Source of the DNA: Rhodothalassium salexigens DSM 2132
GTDB taxonomy: Bacteria > Pseudomonadota > Alphaproteobacteria > Sphingomonadales > Rhodothalassiaceae
Direction: 5' to 3'
DNA length: 64,000 nt
NCBI RefSeq assembly: GCF_004341375.1
Contig: NZ_SLXO01000001.1
Span: 186,001-250,000, forward strand
Below the pieces are notes generated by a model. It saw only the letters and a program-made list of their open reading frames with translations. It had not been told where the DNA came from and ran no database searches. The stretch's first letter is position 1. Each line of letters begins with the position of its first letter. Positions 1-8,139 of this stretch are shown piece by piece. Both the position numbers and the translations under genes were made by a program.

Positions 1-390
1 TCGGAGCGGGTCAGCCAGCAGATGGTCATGCAGGGCGGGCTGGCGGTGCTCGCCGGCGCCACCAAGGCGTCGTCGGAAACCGCCGCGCTGATGGCCCAGG
101 CGGCGACGCTCGGGGTCGTGCTGCCGTTTTCGCGCACCCAGGAGAGCGAGGCCGACCATATCGGCCTGATTTTCATGGCGCGGGCGGGCTATGACCCATC
201 GGAAGCGGTCGACCTGTGGCGCAACTTCCGCGACGCCGGCGGCGAGCGCCCGCCCGAGTTCCTGTCCACTCACCCAAGCCCCGACAACCGCATCGCCCGG
301 CTTCAGGCGCTGTTGCCCGAGGCGTGTCAGGTCTACCGTGACCACAACGGCCGGCGCTGCGCGGCGGACGCGGCCGCCGCCGGGCGCTGA
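1..390 (+). CDS. M48-family metallopeptidase, C-terminal part
   Basis: The reading frame is open from the first base, so the start lies outside the window. The visible 129 residues match the end of an M48 zinc metallopeptidase of the periplasmic/envelope quality-control type. The opening SERVSQQ is what usually follows the HExxH helix in this family. RTQESEADHIG contains the Glu that serves as third zinc ligand, and STHPSPDNRIARL is the usual C-terminal signature. The HExxH itself and any signal peptide are off the window, so location is inferred from the family. It ends 14 bp before the convergent amidase stop. Confidence 0.85.
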   Translation, partial: SERVSQQMVMQGGLAVLAGATKASSETAALMAQAATLGVVLPFSRTQESEADHIGLIFMARAGYDPSEAVDLWRNFRDAGGERPPEFLSTHPSPDNRIARLQALLPEACQVYRDHNGRRCAADAAAAGR

Positions 391-404
391 CGCCGGCCGC
401 GCGC

Positions 405-2159
405 TCAGCCAAGCGGCGGGCGCGCGTCCGCCACACCGAGCGCCGCTTCGAGCGCCCGGCCCAGGGTCAGCAACCAATCCTCGCGGAACAGCGGCCCGGT
501 CAGCGAGACATTGTGGGTCGTGCGCACCTTGGGCGCGTCGGGGTCTTTGGGGGCACCGAACAGCCCGCGCGGCGCCCGGTCCACAAAGCCGGCGCGCAGG
601 CTGAGCGTCGGGTGGCCGGTGAAATTGCCGATCACCAGCAGGCTGGCGGCGAAATTGGGGTGGATCAGCGCGTCGACCCGCTCGAACCGTTCGGCCATGA
701 CGCGCATCACCCGGCGGCGCAGCCGGTCGGTCTGGATCATGTCCACGGCGGAGAAAAACCGGATCGTTCGGAAGCCGTTGGGCCAGGCGCGGTCGTCCTG
801 CCAGCGCAAGCTGTCGTCGCGGTCGCTGAGCGTCAGCTCCTCGAACGCGGCGGCCGCCTCGGCGGTGACGATCCGGGTCAGCGCACCATAGGGCAGGTCG
901 GGCAGGCGCACCTCGCGCAGGGTCACACCCAGGTCGCGCACCGCCGCCAGCGCCGCGCGGTCCACGTCATTGGCGCCATCGGCCTCGAACCAGGCCGGGT
1001 CGTAGCCGACCACCAGCTCGTCCACCGGTCGATCGCGGTCCCAGCCGAACGGCATGTCGAGACTGGACGGGTCGGCACGGTCGGCGCCGTTCAGGATCGC
1101 CAGCACATGGCCGGTGTCCTCGACCGAGCGGCAGATCGGCCCGACCTTGTCGAGCGACCAGCACAGCGCCATGGCGCCGGCCCGGCTGATCCGGCCGAAG
1201 CTGGGGCGCAGCCCGGTGGTGCCGCATCGTTGCGATGGCGAAACGATCGAGCCCAGGGTCTCGGTGCCGATGGCGAAGCCCACCAGCCCGGCGGCGGTGG
1301 CGCTGGCCGAGCCGGCCGACGAGCCCGACGAGCCCTCGACCGGGTTCCACGGGTTGCGGGTCACGCCGCCGAACCAGATGTCGCCATAGGCGAGCGCGCC
1401 GAGCGTCGTCTTGCCGAGCAGCGGGCAGCCCGCGGCGTCGAGCTTGGCGGCCAGGGTGGCGGTGTCGTCGGCGATGCGGTCGCGATAGGGCGTCGCACCC
1501 CAACTGGTGCGAAGGCCGGCGGTGTCGGCCAGGTCCTTGAGCCCATAGGGCACGCCGTGCAGCGACGAGCGCACCCGGCCGCGGGCCAGGTCGGCGTCGG
1601 CCCGGTCGGCCTGGGCGCGCGCCAGGTCGGCGGTGACGGTGACGAAGTTTTCAAGGTGCGGGCGGTGGCGCTCGATGCGCTTGAGGTAGATTTCCACCAA
1701 GGCGCGGCTCGACAGCTCGCCCGCCCGGATCCAGCGTGCCTGCACATGGGCCGGCGCGAACGCCACGTCGTCGTCGGCTGTGGGCAAGGCCGGCCGGGCC
1801 GGCTCGGCGCCCTGGACGCCGCCGCCGGGGCTTGCATAGGCGCGGTCGGGCAGGCGCGGGTCGAACACCAGCGCGGGCGCCAAGTCATTGGGGTGGTCGA
1901 GCGCGCGCAGGGCGGCGAGCCCGTCCACCTGGGCCTGGATGGTGTTGAGGATCTGCTCGCGCTCGTCGGCGGTGTAGCGCAGATCGTGCAGCTTTTCGGC
2001 CTGGGCCAAGGTCTCGGCGGTGATGCCGCTTCGCGCGCTCTGCGCGGCCGCTTCCTCGGCCGCCGCGCGGCTGAGCCCGGTGGCGCCGGCGGCGGTGACG
2101 GCGGCGGCCGCCAAGCCGCCGGACAGCAAGCCCCGGCGGGTCGTGGTGGTGTCGGTCAT
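405..2159 (-). CDS. Tat-exported amidase (amidase signature family)
   Basis: A 584-residue amidase signature (AS) enzyme that should hydrolyse an unidentified amide. The N-terminus (about residues 6-35) is Tat-like: polar TDTTTTRRG, then an Ala/Gly-rich hydrophobic stretch ending in SRAAAE, which predicts periplasmic export. AS hallmarks are present: catalytic Lys in GVPYGLKDLAD (about K208), the Ser/Gly loop GSSGSSAG (about 276-283) for the cis-Ser, and GTETLGS (about S304) for the nucleophile. The usual GGS there is LGS. Start ATG 2159 has a strong GGGAGGG ribosome-binding site. About 100 residues precede the AS core, longer than GatA. Substrate cannot be read from the sequence. Confidence 0.85.
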   Translation of the reverse strand: MTDTTTTRRGLLSGGLAAAAVTAAGATGLSRAAAEEAAAQSARSGITAETLAQAEKLHDLRYTADEREQILNTIQAQVDGLAALRALDHPNDLAPALVFDPRLPDRAYASPGGGVQGAEPARPALPTADDDVAFAPAHVQARWIRAGELSSRALVEIYLKRIERHRPHLENFVTVTADLARAQADRADADLARGRVRSSLHGVPYGLKDLADTAGLRTSWGATPYRDRIADDTATLAAKLDAAGCPLLGKTTLGALAYGDIWFGGVTRNPWNPVEGSSGSSAGSASATAAGLVGFAIGTETLGSIVSPSQRCGTTGLRPSFGRISRAGAMALCWSLDKVGPICRSVEDTGHVLAILNGADRADPSSLDMPFGWDRDRPVDELVVGYDPAWFEADGANDVDRAALAAVRDLGVTLREVRLPDLPYGALTRIVTAEAAAAFEELTLSDRDDSLRWQDDRAWPNGFRTIRFFSAVDMIQTDRLRRRVMRVMAERFERVDALIHPNFAASLLVIGNFTGHPTLSLRAGFVDRAPRGLFGAPKDPDAPKVRTTHNVSLTGPLFREDWLLTLGRALEAALGVADARPPLG

Positions 2160-2523
2160 GGCTCCCTCCCTGATCGTGTCCTTGTTTTGCGACTATTGCC
2201 AACCACGCCCGCCTTGGCCAGTGCGGGCCACCGACCTTGGCCTCTGAGGCCGGGTTTTGCGGGCCCCGTCCGACCCCGGTTGTGGCGGACCCCGGCGGCC
2301 CTGGCCTGGCGCGGCTGGCGGTCGGTCGTTGGCGGTTCGGCCCGGCCCGTCGCGCCTTTTAAGCGATGACAGGGAACAATCCTGACGCTAATATCTGGGT
2401 CGCGTTTGGAGTGTGTTTTGCTCCCGAACCCGTCGACGACCGTGCCGCCGGCCCCCATGCACTAGGGGTGCGCGCATCCGTCGATCTCCCGTCCCTACGC
2501 CAGACAGTCGAGGAACCCCACCC
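2160..2523. other. Divergent intergenic region, amidase / M16 peptidase
   Basis: 364 bp without a credible gene between two divergent start codons. It carries the amidase ribosome-binding site at its left edge, a short GGCCT-CTG-AGGCC hairpin followed by GGGTTTT at 2239-2258, and the candidate promoter at 2366-2394. Short open frames here are GC artefacts. Confidence 0.6.
2366..2394 (+). promoter_or_regulatory. Candidate sigma70 promoter of the M16 peptidase gene
   Basis: ATGACA (2366-2371; 5 of 6 to TTGACA), a 17-nt spacer and TAATAT (2389-2394) lie in a locally AT-richer patch. Predicted transcription start is near 2401, giving a leader of about 120 nt. Motif match only. Confidence 0.4.
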
Positions 2524-5289
2524 ATGTTGCTCAGACCCGCCGTGCTCGCGGCGTCGCTGTTGTTCACGGCCGCCGCGACGCTCCCAAAGGCGGCCGCAGA
2601 CACCGCGCCGCAGATCGACCTGGAATACGAGAAATTCACCTTGGACAATGGCTTGCGGGTCATCGTTCACGAAGACCGCAAAGCGCCCATCGTGGCGGTG
2701 TCGGTCTGGTATCATGTGGGCTCGAAGGACGAACCCGAAGGCAAGACCGGCTTCGCCCACCTGTTCGAGCATTTGATGTTCAACGGCTCGGAGAACTATG
2801 ATGACGAGTTCTTCAAGCCGCTCGAAGACGTGGGTGCGACCGGTTACAACGGCACCACCAGCTTCGACCGCACCAATTACTTCCAGAACGTGCCGACCCC
2901 GGCGCTGGACCTGGCGCTGTGGCTCGAATCGGATCGCATGGGCCATCTGCTCGGCGCGGTGACCCAGGAGAAACTCGACCAGCAACGCGGCGTGGTTCAG
3001 AACGAAAAGCGGCAGAATTACGACAACCAGCCCTATGGCGACCTGTTCCGCCTGCTGATGGATGGCCTGATGCCGTCCGACCACCCCTATCATCATCTGC
3101 CGATCGGCTCGATGGCGGACCTGGACGCCGCCTCGCTCGACGATGTGAAAAGCTGGTTCACCCAATACTATGGCGCCGCCAACGCGGTGGTGGTGCTGGC
3201 CGGCGACATCGACGCCGCCGAGGCGCGGGCCAAGATGGAGACCTATTTCGGCGACATTCCCGCCGGTCCGCCGCTGACCAAATGGCAGGCCTGGGTGCCC
3301 GAGCGCACGGTCAACACCTATCAGCTGGTCGAGGACGAGGTGCCCCAGCAGCGCGTCTACCGCTTCTGGGTCGCGCCGCCGCGCACCGACCGGCGCACCA
3401 AGCTGTTGCAACTGGCCACCGACGTGCTCGGCGACGGCAAGAACAGCCGAATCTACAAGGACCTGGTCTATGACCGGCAGATCGCCACCGGCGCCGGCAG
3501 CTTCTTGCTGGAAAACGAACTGACCAGCGTGGTCGGCGTGATCGTCGACGTGAAGGACGGCGAGGACCCGGCCGAGGTCAGCGCCCGGCTCGACGAGATC
3601 ATGGCCGAGTTCCGCGCCGAGGGGCCGAGCCGTGCTGAACTGGCGCGCGCGGTCACCAAGATCAACGCCGCCGTGGTGCGCGGGCTTGAACAGGTGGGCG
3701 GCTTCGGCGGCAAGGCGGTGACCCTGGCCAGCGGCGAGATCTATGCCGGCGACCCGGATTTCATCGAAACCGAACTGGCCTGGATCAACAATGCCGAGCG
3801 CGACGAGGTGCGCGACCTGGCGCGGCGCTGGCTTGGCGACGGGTTCCACCAGATCACCTATCTGCCCTATGACGATTTCACCGTCGCCGATAGCGGCGCC
3901 GACCGCTCGGCCCTGCCCGAGGTGGGCGACACCCCGGACCTGAGCTTCCCCGAGGTGCAGCAGGCGACCCTGTCGAACGGGCTCAAGGTGGTGCTGGCCG
4001 AGCGCCACGCGGTGCCGGTGGTGGAGATGCGCCTGCAGGTGGACGCGGGCTATGCCGCCGACCAGGGCGCGCCGCTGGGCCGGGCCAGCTTCGCCATGGA
4101 CCTGATGGACGAGGGCACGACGCGCCGCTCGGCGCTCGACCTGGCCGCGCAGTTGGAAGACCTGGGCGCCGAGCTGTCGACCGCGGCCGGCCTGGATGCT
4201 GTCACGGTGTCGCTGTCGGCGCTCAAGGCCAATCTCAAGCCGTCGGTGGAGTTGATGGCCGAGGTGGTCGCCGAGCCGGCCTTTTCCGAGGCCGAAATCG
4301 CGCGCAAGAAGCCCCAGCGGATCGCCGCCATCGGCCAGGAAATGGCCCAGCCGATCGGCTTGGCGCTGCGCGAATTGCCGCCGCTGCTCTATGGCGAGGA
4401 TCACGCCTATGGGGTGCCGTTCACCGGCTCGGGCACGCCGCAGTCGGTGGCGGCGCTGACCCGCGCGGATCTGGTCGCGTTTCACCGCACCTGGGTGCGG
4501 CCGGACAATGCCACGCTGTTCGTGGTCGGCGACACCACGCTCGCCGACATCCAGCCGATCTTGGAGCGGGCGTTCCGCCGCTGGCAGGCGCCCGACGCGC
4601 CCAAGCCCACCAAGACGCTGTCGCAGGTTGCCTTGCCCGACGCCCCTCGGATCTTCGTGGTCGACCGGCCGGGCTCGCCGCAGTCGTTGATCCTGGCCGG
4701 CCATCTGGCACCGGCGCCCGACGCCGAACGCGACGTGGCGATCACCGCCGCCAACCAGATCGTCGGCGGCAGCTTCACCGCGCGCATCAATATGAACGTG
4801 CGCGAGGACAAGGGCTGGGCCTATGGCGCCAGTTCGTTCCTCTACAGCGCCCAGGCACAGCGGCCCTACATGCTCTACGCGCCGGTGCAGGCCGACAAGA
4901 CCGGCGATTCCATCGCCGAGATCCTCAAGGAGTATGACGCCTATCTGGGCGACCAGCCGCCGACCCGGGAAGAGTTGACCCGCGCGGTCAACAACAATAC
5001 CCGCTCGCTGCCCGGACAATACGAGACCGCCGGGGCGGTGTTGGGCAGCCTGGCGGCCAATGAGCTCTATGGCCGGCCCTATGACCATGCCGAGCGGCTG
5101 CCGGCGCTGTGGCGCGCGCTGACCACCCAAGGCGTGCAGGAAACCGCGCGTCAGGTGATCCAGCCCGAGCGTCTGACCTGGCTGATCGTCGGCGACAAGG
5201 ATGTGATCGCCGCCGAACTGGCCGAGTTCGACCTGGGCACGGCGCAGGTGATCACCCCGGCGGGCGCCGAGCCCGCCGGCGGCAACTAG
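2524..5289 (+). CDS. Two-domain M16 zinc peptidase (pitrilysin/PqqL-like)
   Basis: A 921-residue M16 metallopeptidase with a signal peptide (MLLRPAVLAASLLFTAAA, cleavage near KAAAD), hence probably periplasmic. The N-terminal half has the inverted zinc motif HLFEH (H79, E82, H83), with the third ligand at about E161 in NEKRQ. The C-terminal half repeats the fold but the equivalent position reads ASFAMDLMDE, so it is non-catalytic, as is usual for the second half. Both halves are on one chain rather than split into two genes. I chose ATG 2524 rather than the open frame upstream (2413) because it begins the signal peptide and has GAGGA about 9 nt upstream. Intrinsic terminator at 5478-5510. Confidence 0.9.
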   Translation: MLLRPAVLAASLLFTAAATLPKAAADTAPQIDLEYEKFTLDNGLRVIVHEDRKAPIVAVSVWYHVGSKDEPEGKTGFAHLFEHLMFNGSENYDDEFFKPLEDVGATGYNGTTSFDRTNYFQNVPTPALDLALWLESDRMGHLLGAVTQEKLDQQRGVVQNEKRQNYDNQPYGDLFRLLMDGLMPSDHPYHHLPIGSMADLDAASLDDVKSWFTQYYGAANAVVVLAGDIDAAEARAKMETYFGDIPAGPPLTKWQAWVPERTVNTYQLVEDEVPQQRVYRFWVAPPRTDRRTKLLQLATDVLGDGKNSRIYKDLVYDRQIATGAGSFLLENELTSVVGVIVDVKDGEDPAEVSARLDEIMAEFRAEGPSRAELARAVTKINAAVVRGLEQVGGFGGKAVTLASGEIYAGDPDFIETELAWINNAERDEVRDLARRWLGDGFHQITYLPYDDFTVADSGADRSALPEVGDTPDLSFPEVQQATLSNGLKVVLAERHAVPVVEMRLQVDAGYAADQGAPLGRASFAMDLMDEGTTRRSALDLAAQLEDLGAELSTAAGLDAVTVSLSALKANLKPSVELMAEVVAEPAFSEAEIARKKPQRIAAIGQEMAQPIGLALRELPPLLYGEDHAYGVPFTGSGTPQSVAALTRADLVAFHRTWVRPDNATLFVVGDTTLADIQPILERAFRRWQAPDAPKPTKTLSQVALPDAPRIFVVDRPGSPQSLILAGHLAPAPDAERDVAITAANQIVGGSFTARINMNVREDKGWAYGASSFLYSAQAQRPYMLYAPVQADKTGDSIAEILKEYDAYLGDQPPTREELTRAVNNNTRSLPGQYETAGAVLGSLAANELYGRPYDHAERLPALWRALTTQGVQETARQVIQPERLTWLIVGDKDVIAAELAEFDLGTAQVITPAGAEPAGGN

Positions 5290-5379
5290 GCGCGGTTGCG
5301 CGGTCGGTCGGGTGCGCCCGCGGGCCACCAGGCCGGCCGCTGTCCACCGCGCCCGATGCGCCCCGGTCCGCCCTTGGTG

Positions 5380-5497
5380 TGTCGGGCCCCGCGCTGGACA
5401 ATTCCCGCCCCGGCCTGCCGGGCCCCGCACTGAGACCGACCCCACCCCGGCCTGTCGGGTCCCGCGCTGAGACAAATCCCACCCCGGCCTGCCGGGG
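5380..5497. repeat. Three tandem 36-37 bp repeats running into a terminator
   Basis: Copies at 5380-5415, 5416-5452 and 5453-5489, with a partial fourth at 5490-5497. Each starts TG(T/C)CGGG and ends CCCCGGCC. Each junction therefore reads CCCCGGCCTG(C/T)CGGG, a small hairpin, and the last one is expanded into the terminator stem. The rest of the 313-bp spacer (5290-5602) holds no gene I can support. Confidence 0.8.
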
Positions 5498-5510
5498 TGG
5501 GCTTCGTTTT
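5478..5510 (+). terminator. Intrinsic terminator after the M16 peptidase gene
   Basis: Perfect stem CCCACCCCGG / CCGGGGTGGG (5478-5487 with 5492-5501), loop CCTG, followed by CTTCGTTTT. It lies about 190 bp after the M16 stop and before the acyl-CoA dehydrogenase. Confidence 0.85.
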
Positions 5511-5602
5511 GCCGCCGGGTCAGTGACTTGACCGGGCAGGGCCAGCCCCTAGAGTGGGCCGGCCCTGACCATCCCCGCCCCAACCCCCGGAGGTGAGCGT
5601 CC

Positions 5603-6745
5603 ATGGATTTCGCCCTGTCGGAAGAACAGCGTTTGATCGTCGACACCGCGCGCGCCTTTGCCGCCGAGCATATGGCGCCCCACGCCGCGCGCTGGGACGC
5701 CGACAAGGTGTTTGCGAAGGACGCCCTGCGCGCCGCCGCCGATTTGGGCTTTGCCGCCGTCTATGTGGATGCCGACAAGGGCGGGGTCGGGCTCAGCCGC
5801 ACCGACTGCGCGCTGATCATGGAACAACTGGCCTATGCCTGCCCGTCGACGGCGGCTTATCTGTCGATCCACAACATGGCCGCCTGGATGGTCGCCGAGT
5901 ATGGCACGCCCGAGACCGTCGCCCGGCTGGTCCCCGACCTGGCGTCCATGGCGCGCTTCGCCAGCTACTGCCTGACCGAACCGGGCGCGGGCTCGGATGC
6001 CGCCAGTCTCAAGACCCGGGCCGAGCGCGACGGCGACGACTATGTGCTCAACGGCGCCAAGGCGTTCATCTCCGGTGCCGGGCCGGACGGTTCGGACGTT
6101 TATGTGGTCATGGCGCGCACCGGCGCGGGCGGGCCCAAGGGCATCACCGCCTTCGTGGTCGACAAGGACACGCCGGGCCTCAGCTTCGGCGCCCAGGAAC
6201 GCAAGCTCGGCTGGCATTCCCAGCCCACCGCCCAGGTCAATTTCGACGATTGCCGGGTGCCGGTGGAAAACCGCCTGGGCGCCGAGGGCCAGGGCTTCGC
6301 CATCGCCATGGCCGGGCTCGACGGCGGCCGGCTGAACATCGGCGCGTGCAGCCTGGGCGGCGGCCAGTTCGCGCTCGACACCGCGCTCGCCTATGCCCGC
6401 GAGCGGCGCCAGTTCGGCCAGGCGATCGCCGACTTCCAGGCGACCCAGTTCAAGCTCGCCGACATGGCCACCGAGTTGGAGGCCGCGCGGCTGCTGCTCT
6501 ACAAGGCCGCCGACAAGGTCAGCCACAAGGCCGCCGACGCCACCGCCTTCGCCGCCATGGCCAAGCGCCTGGCCACCGACACCGGCTTCAAGGTCGCCAA
6601 TGAGGCGCTGCAACTGCACGGCGGCTATGGCTATCTGATGGACTATCCGATCGAGCGCGTGGTGCGCGACCTGCGCGTGCACCAGATCCTCGAAGGCACC
6701 AACGAGATCATGCGGGTGATCGTCGCCAAGCGCTTGCTGGGCTAG
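5603..6745 (+). CDS. Acyl-CoA dehydrogenase, isobutyryl-CoA dehydrogenase-like
   Basis: A 380-residue FAD-dependent acyl-CoA dehydrogenase of normal family length. YCLTEPGAGSDAASL (about 127-141) is the flavin/substrate signature. LNGAKAFISGAG follows, and ILEGTNEIMRV near the C-terminus has the catalytic base at about E364. The overall pattern resembles ACAD8/isobutyryl-CoA dehydrogenase. That fits mmsA 1.4 kb downstream, since both act in valine degradation, but substrate specificity is inferred. Strong ribosome-binding site GGAGGTGA. Electrons would pass to ETF. Confidence 0.88.
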   Translation: MDFALSEEQRLIVDTARAFAAEHMAPHAARWDADKVFAKDALRAAADLGFAAVYVDADKGGVGLSRTDCALIMEQLAYACPSTAAYLSIHNMAAWMVAEYGTPETVARLVPDLASMARFASYCLTEPGAGSDAASLKTRAERDGDDYVLNGAKAFISGAGPDGSDVYVVMARTGAGGPKGITAFVVDKDTPGLSFGAQERKLGWHSQPTAQVNFDDCRVPVENRLGAEGQGFAIAMAGLDGGRLNIGACSLGGGQFALDTALAYARERRQFGQAIADFQATQFKLADMATELEAARLLLYKAADKVSHKAADATAFAAMAKRLATDTGFKVANEALQLHGGYGYLMDYPIERVVRDLRVHQILEGTNEIMRVIVAKRLLG

Positions 6746-6769
6746 GCGGCGTGGCCCCCTCGGCGCGGG

Positions 6770-6829
6770 TGACGGTACCGTCAAGTCCGCCGGCAGCGCC
6801 CATGGATCGCCGCGCCGCCTGAGGGCGGC
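6770..6829. other. Two palindromes after the acyl-CoA dehydrogenase
   Basis: TGACGGTACCGTCA (6770-6783) is a perfect 14-bp palindrome. GCCGCC-TGAG-GGCGGC (6814-6829) is a compact hairpin. Neither has a T-tract. They lie in a 289-bp spacer (6746-7034) that otherwise holds nothing recognisable, and could act as an operator, a Rho-type 3' end or a REP-like element. Confidence 0.4.
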
Positions 6830-7034
6830 TCGCGATGACCGCAGACGATGGGACCAACCAGGGCCGGCGGCCAGCCGAGAGCCGGTGCCGGGGGATGGTC
6901 ATGCGCCGGCGCAGCATCGGCTGCCAAGGCCCCAAAAACCGGCCAGAAACCGCCCGCACCGAAACCGGCCCCAAACGCGGGCGCCCCCCACCGAGCCCGG
7001 GCGGGATCGCGGGCCGGCGGGTGGCAGCGGTTGG

Positions 7035-8036
7035 TTAGACGCCGTCGATGAGGCGCGCGGCCTGGGGCGCGAAATAGGTCCAGATACCGTCACAGCCGGC
7101 GCGCTTGAAGCACATCAGGGTCTCCAGCATCACCGCGTCCAGGTCGAACGCGCCAGCCTGGGCCGCGTGCACCAGCATCGCGTATTCGCCGCTCACCTGA
7201 TAGGCGTAGGTGGGCACCGCGAAGCGCTCCTTCACCCGGCGCACGATGTCCAGATAGGGCAGGCCGGGCTTGACGATCACGCTGTCGGCGCCCTCGCGGA
7301 TGTCGAGCGCCACTTCGCGCAGCGCCTCGTCGGTATTGGCCGGGTCCATCTGATAGGTGCGCTTGTCGCCCGACAGCTTGGCGCCCGAGCCCACCGCGTC
7401 GCGGAACGGCCCATAATAGCAGGACGCATACTTGGCCGCATAGGCCATGATCTGCACGCCGTGATGGCCGTTCTTGTCCAACTCCTCGCGGATCGCGTTG
7501 ACCCGGCCGTCCATCATGTCCGACGGCGCGACCATGTCCGACCCGGCCTCGGCCTGGACCAGCGCCTGGGCGCGCAACACCTCGACGGTCTCGTCGTTGA
7601 GAATCCGCTCGCCGTCCATCAGCCCGTCATGACCATGGTCGGTATAGGGGTCGAGCGCCACGTCGGTGATTACGCCGATATTGGGCACCGCCGCCTTGAT
7701 CCGCCGGGTGGCGGTGTTGACCAGATTGTCGGGGTTGAGCGCTTCTTCGGCGCGTGCGGTGCGCCGGTCGTTGGGCGTCTGCGGGAACAGGGCAATCGCA
7801 GGGATGCCCAGTTCCGCGGCCTCGGTCGCCGCATAGACGGCGTTCTCGACGGTCAGCCGCTCGACGCCCGGCAGGCTTGCCACCGGTTCGTTGCGGTCGG
7901 CCCCGGTGACGAAGACCGGCCAGATCAGATCGTCGGTGGTCAAAGTGGTCTCGCGCACCAGGCGGCGCGACCAGGGCGTCGCCCGGGTCCGGCGCAGGCG
8001 GGTGAGCGGAAAACGGGGGGAGGGGGTAGCGGGCAT
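7035..8036 (-). CDS. hemB: Delta-aminolevulinic acid dehydratase (porphobilinogen synthase)
   Basis: Condenses two 5-aminolevulinate molecules to porphobilinogen in tetrapyrrole synthesis. The 333-residue length fits the family when started at ATG 8036 (MPATPSPRF); 43 further upstream codons are open but look non-coding. Active-site lysines are about K202 (AAKYASCYYG) and K256 (VIVKPGLPYLD). The metal loop reads DVALDPYTDHGHDG (about 125-138), with Asp/Thr where zinc enzymes have Cys, so this is the magnesium-type enzyme common in alphaproteobacteria. The gene is divergent from mmsA across 103 bp. Confidence 0.96.
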   Translation of the reverse strand: MPATPSPRFPLTRLRRTRATPWSRRLVRETTLTTDDLIWPVFVTGADRNEPVASLPGVERLTVENAVYAATEAAELGIPAIALFPQTPNDRRTARAEEALNPDNLVNTATRRIKAAVPNIGVITDVALDPYTDHGHDGLMDGERILNDETVEVLRAQALVQAEAGSDMVAPSDMMDGRVNAIREELDKNGHHGVQIMAYAAKYASCYYGPFRDAVGSGAKLSGDKRTYQMDPANTDEALREVALDIREGADSVIVKPGLPYLDIVRRVKERFAVPTYAYQVSGEYAMLVHAAQAGAFDLDAVMLETLMCFKRAGCDGIWTYFAPQAARLIDGV

Positions 8037-8139
8037 TGCGAAACACTCTTGGAAAGGATGACGCGGGGGGCCGCGCCGGTCTATAACGGCGGCCAGACTA
8101 GGCGCACCACTGCGGCAAAACAATGGGGAGAGACCAGCC

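Noticed and set aside
513-2369. 618-codon plus-strand open frame opposite the amidase
   Set aside because: Composition artefact of high third-position GC; it mirrors the amidase and has no recognisable domain.
2359-5706. 1115-codon minus-strand open frame opposite the M16 peptidase
   Set aside because: Antisense shadow rich in Arg/Gly/His; the opposite strand has the zinc motif, signal peptide and ribosome-binding site.
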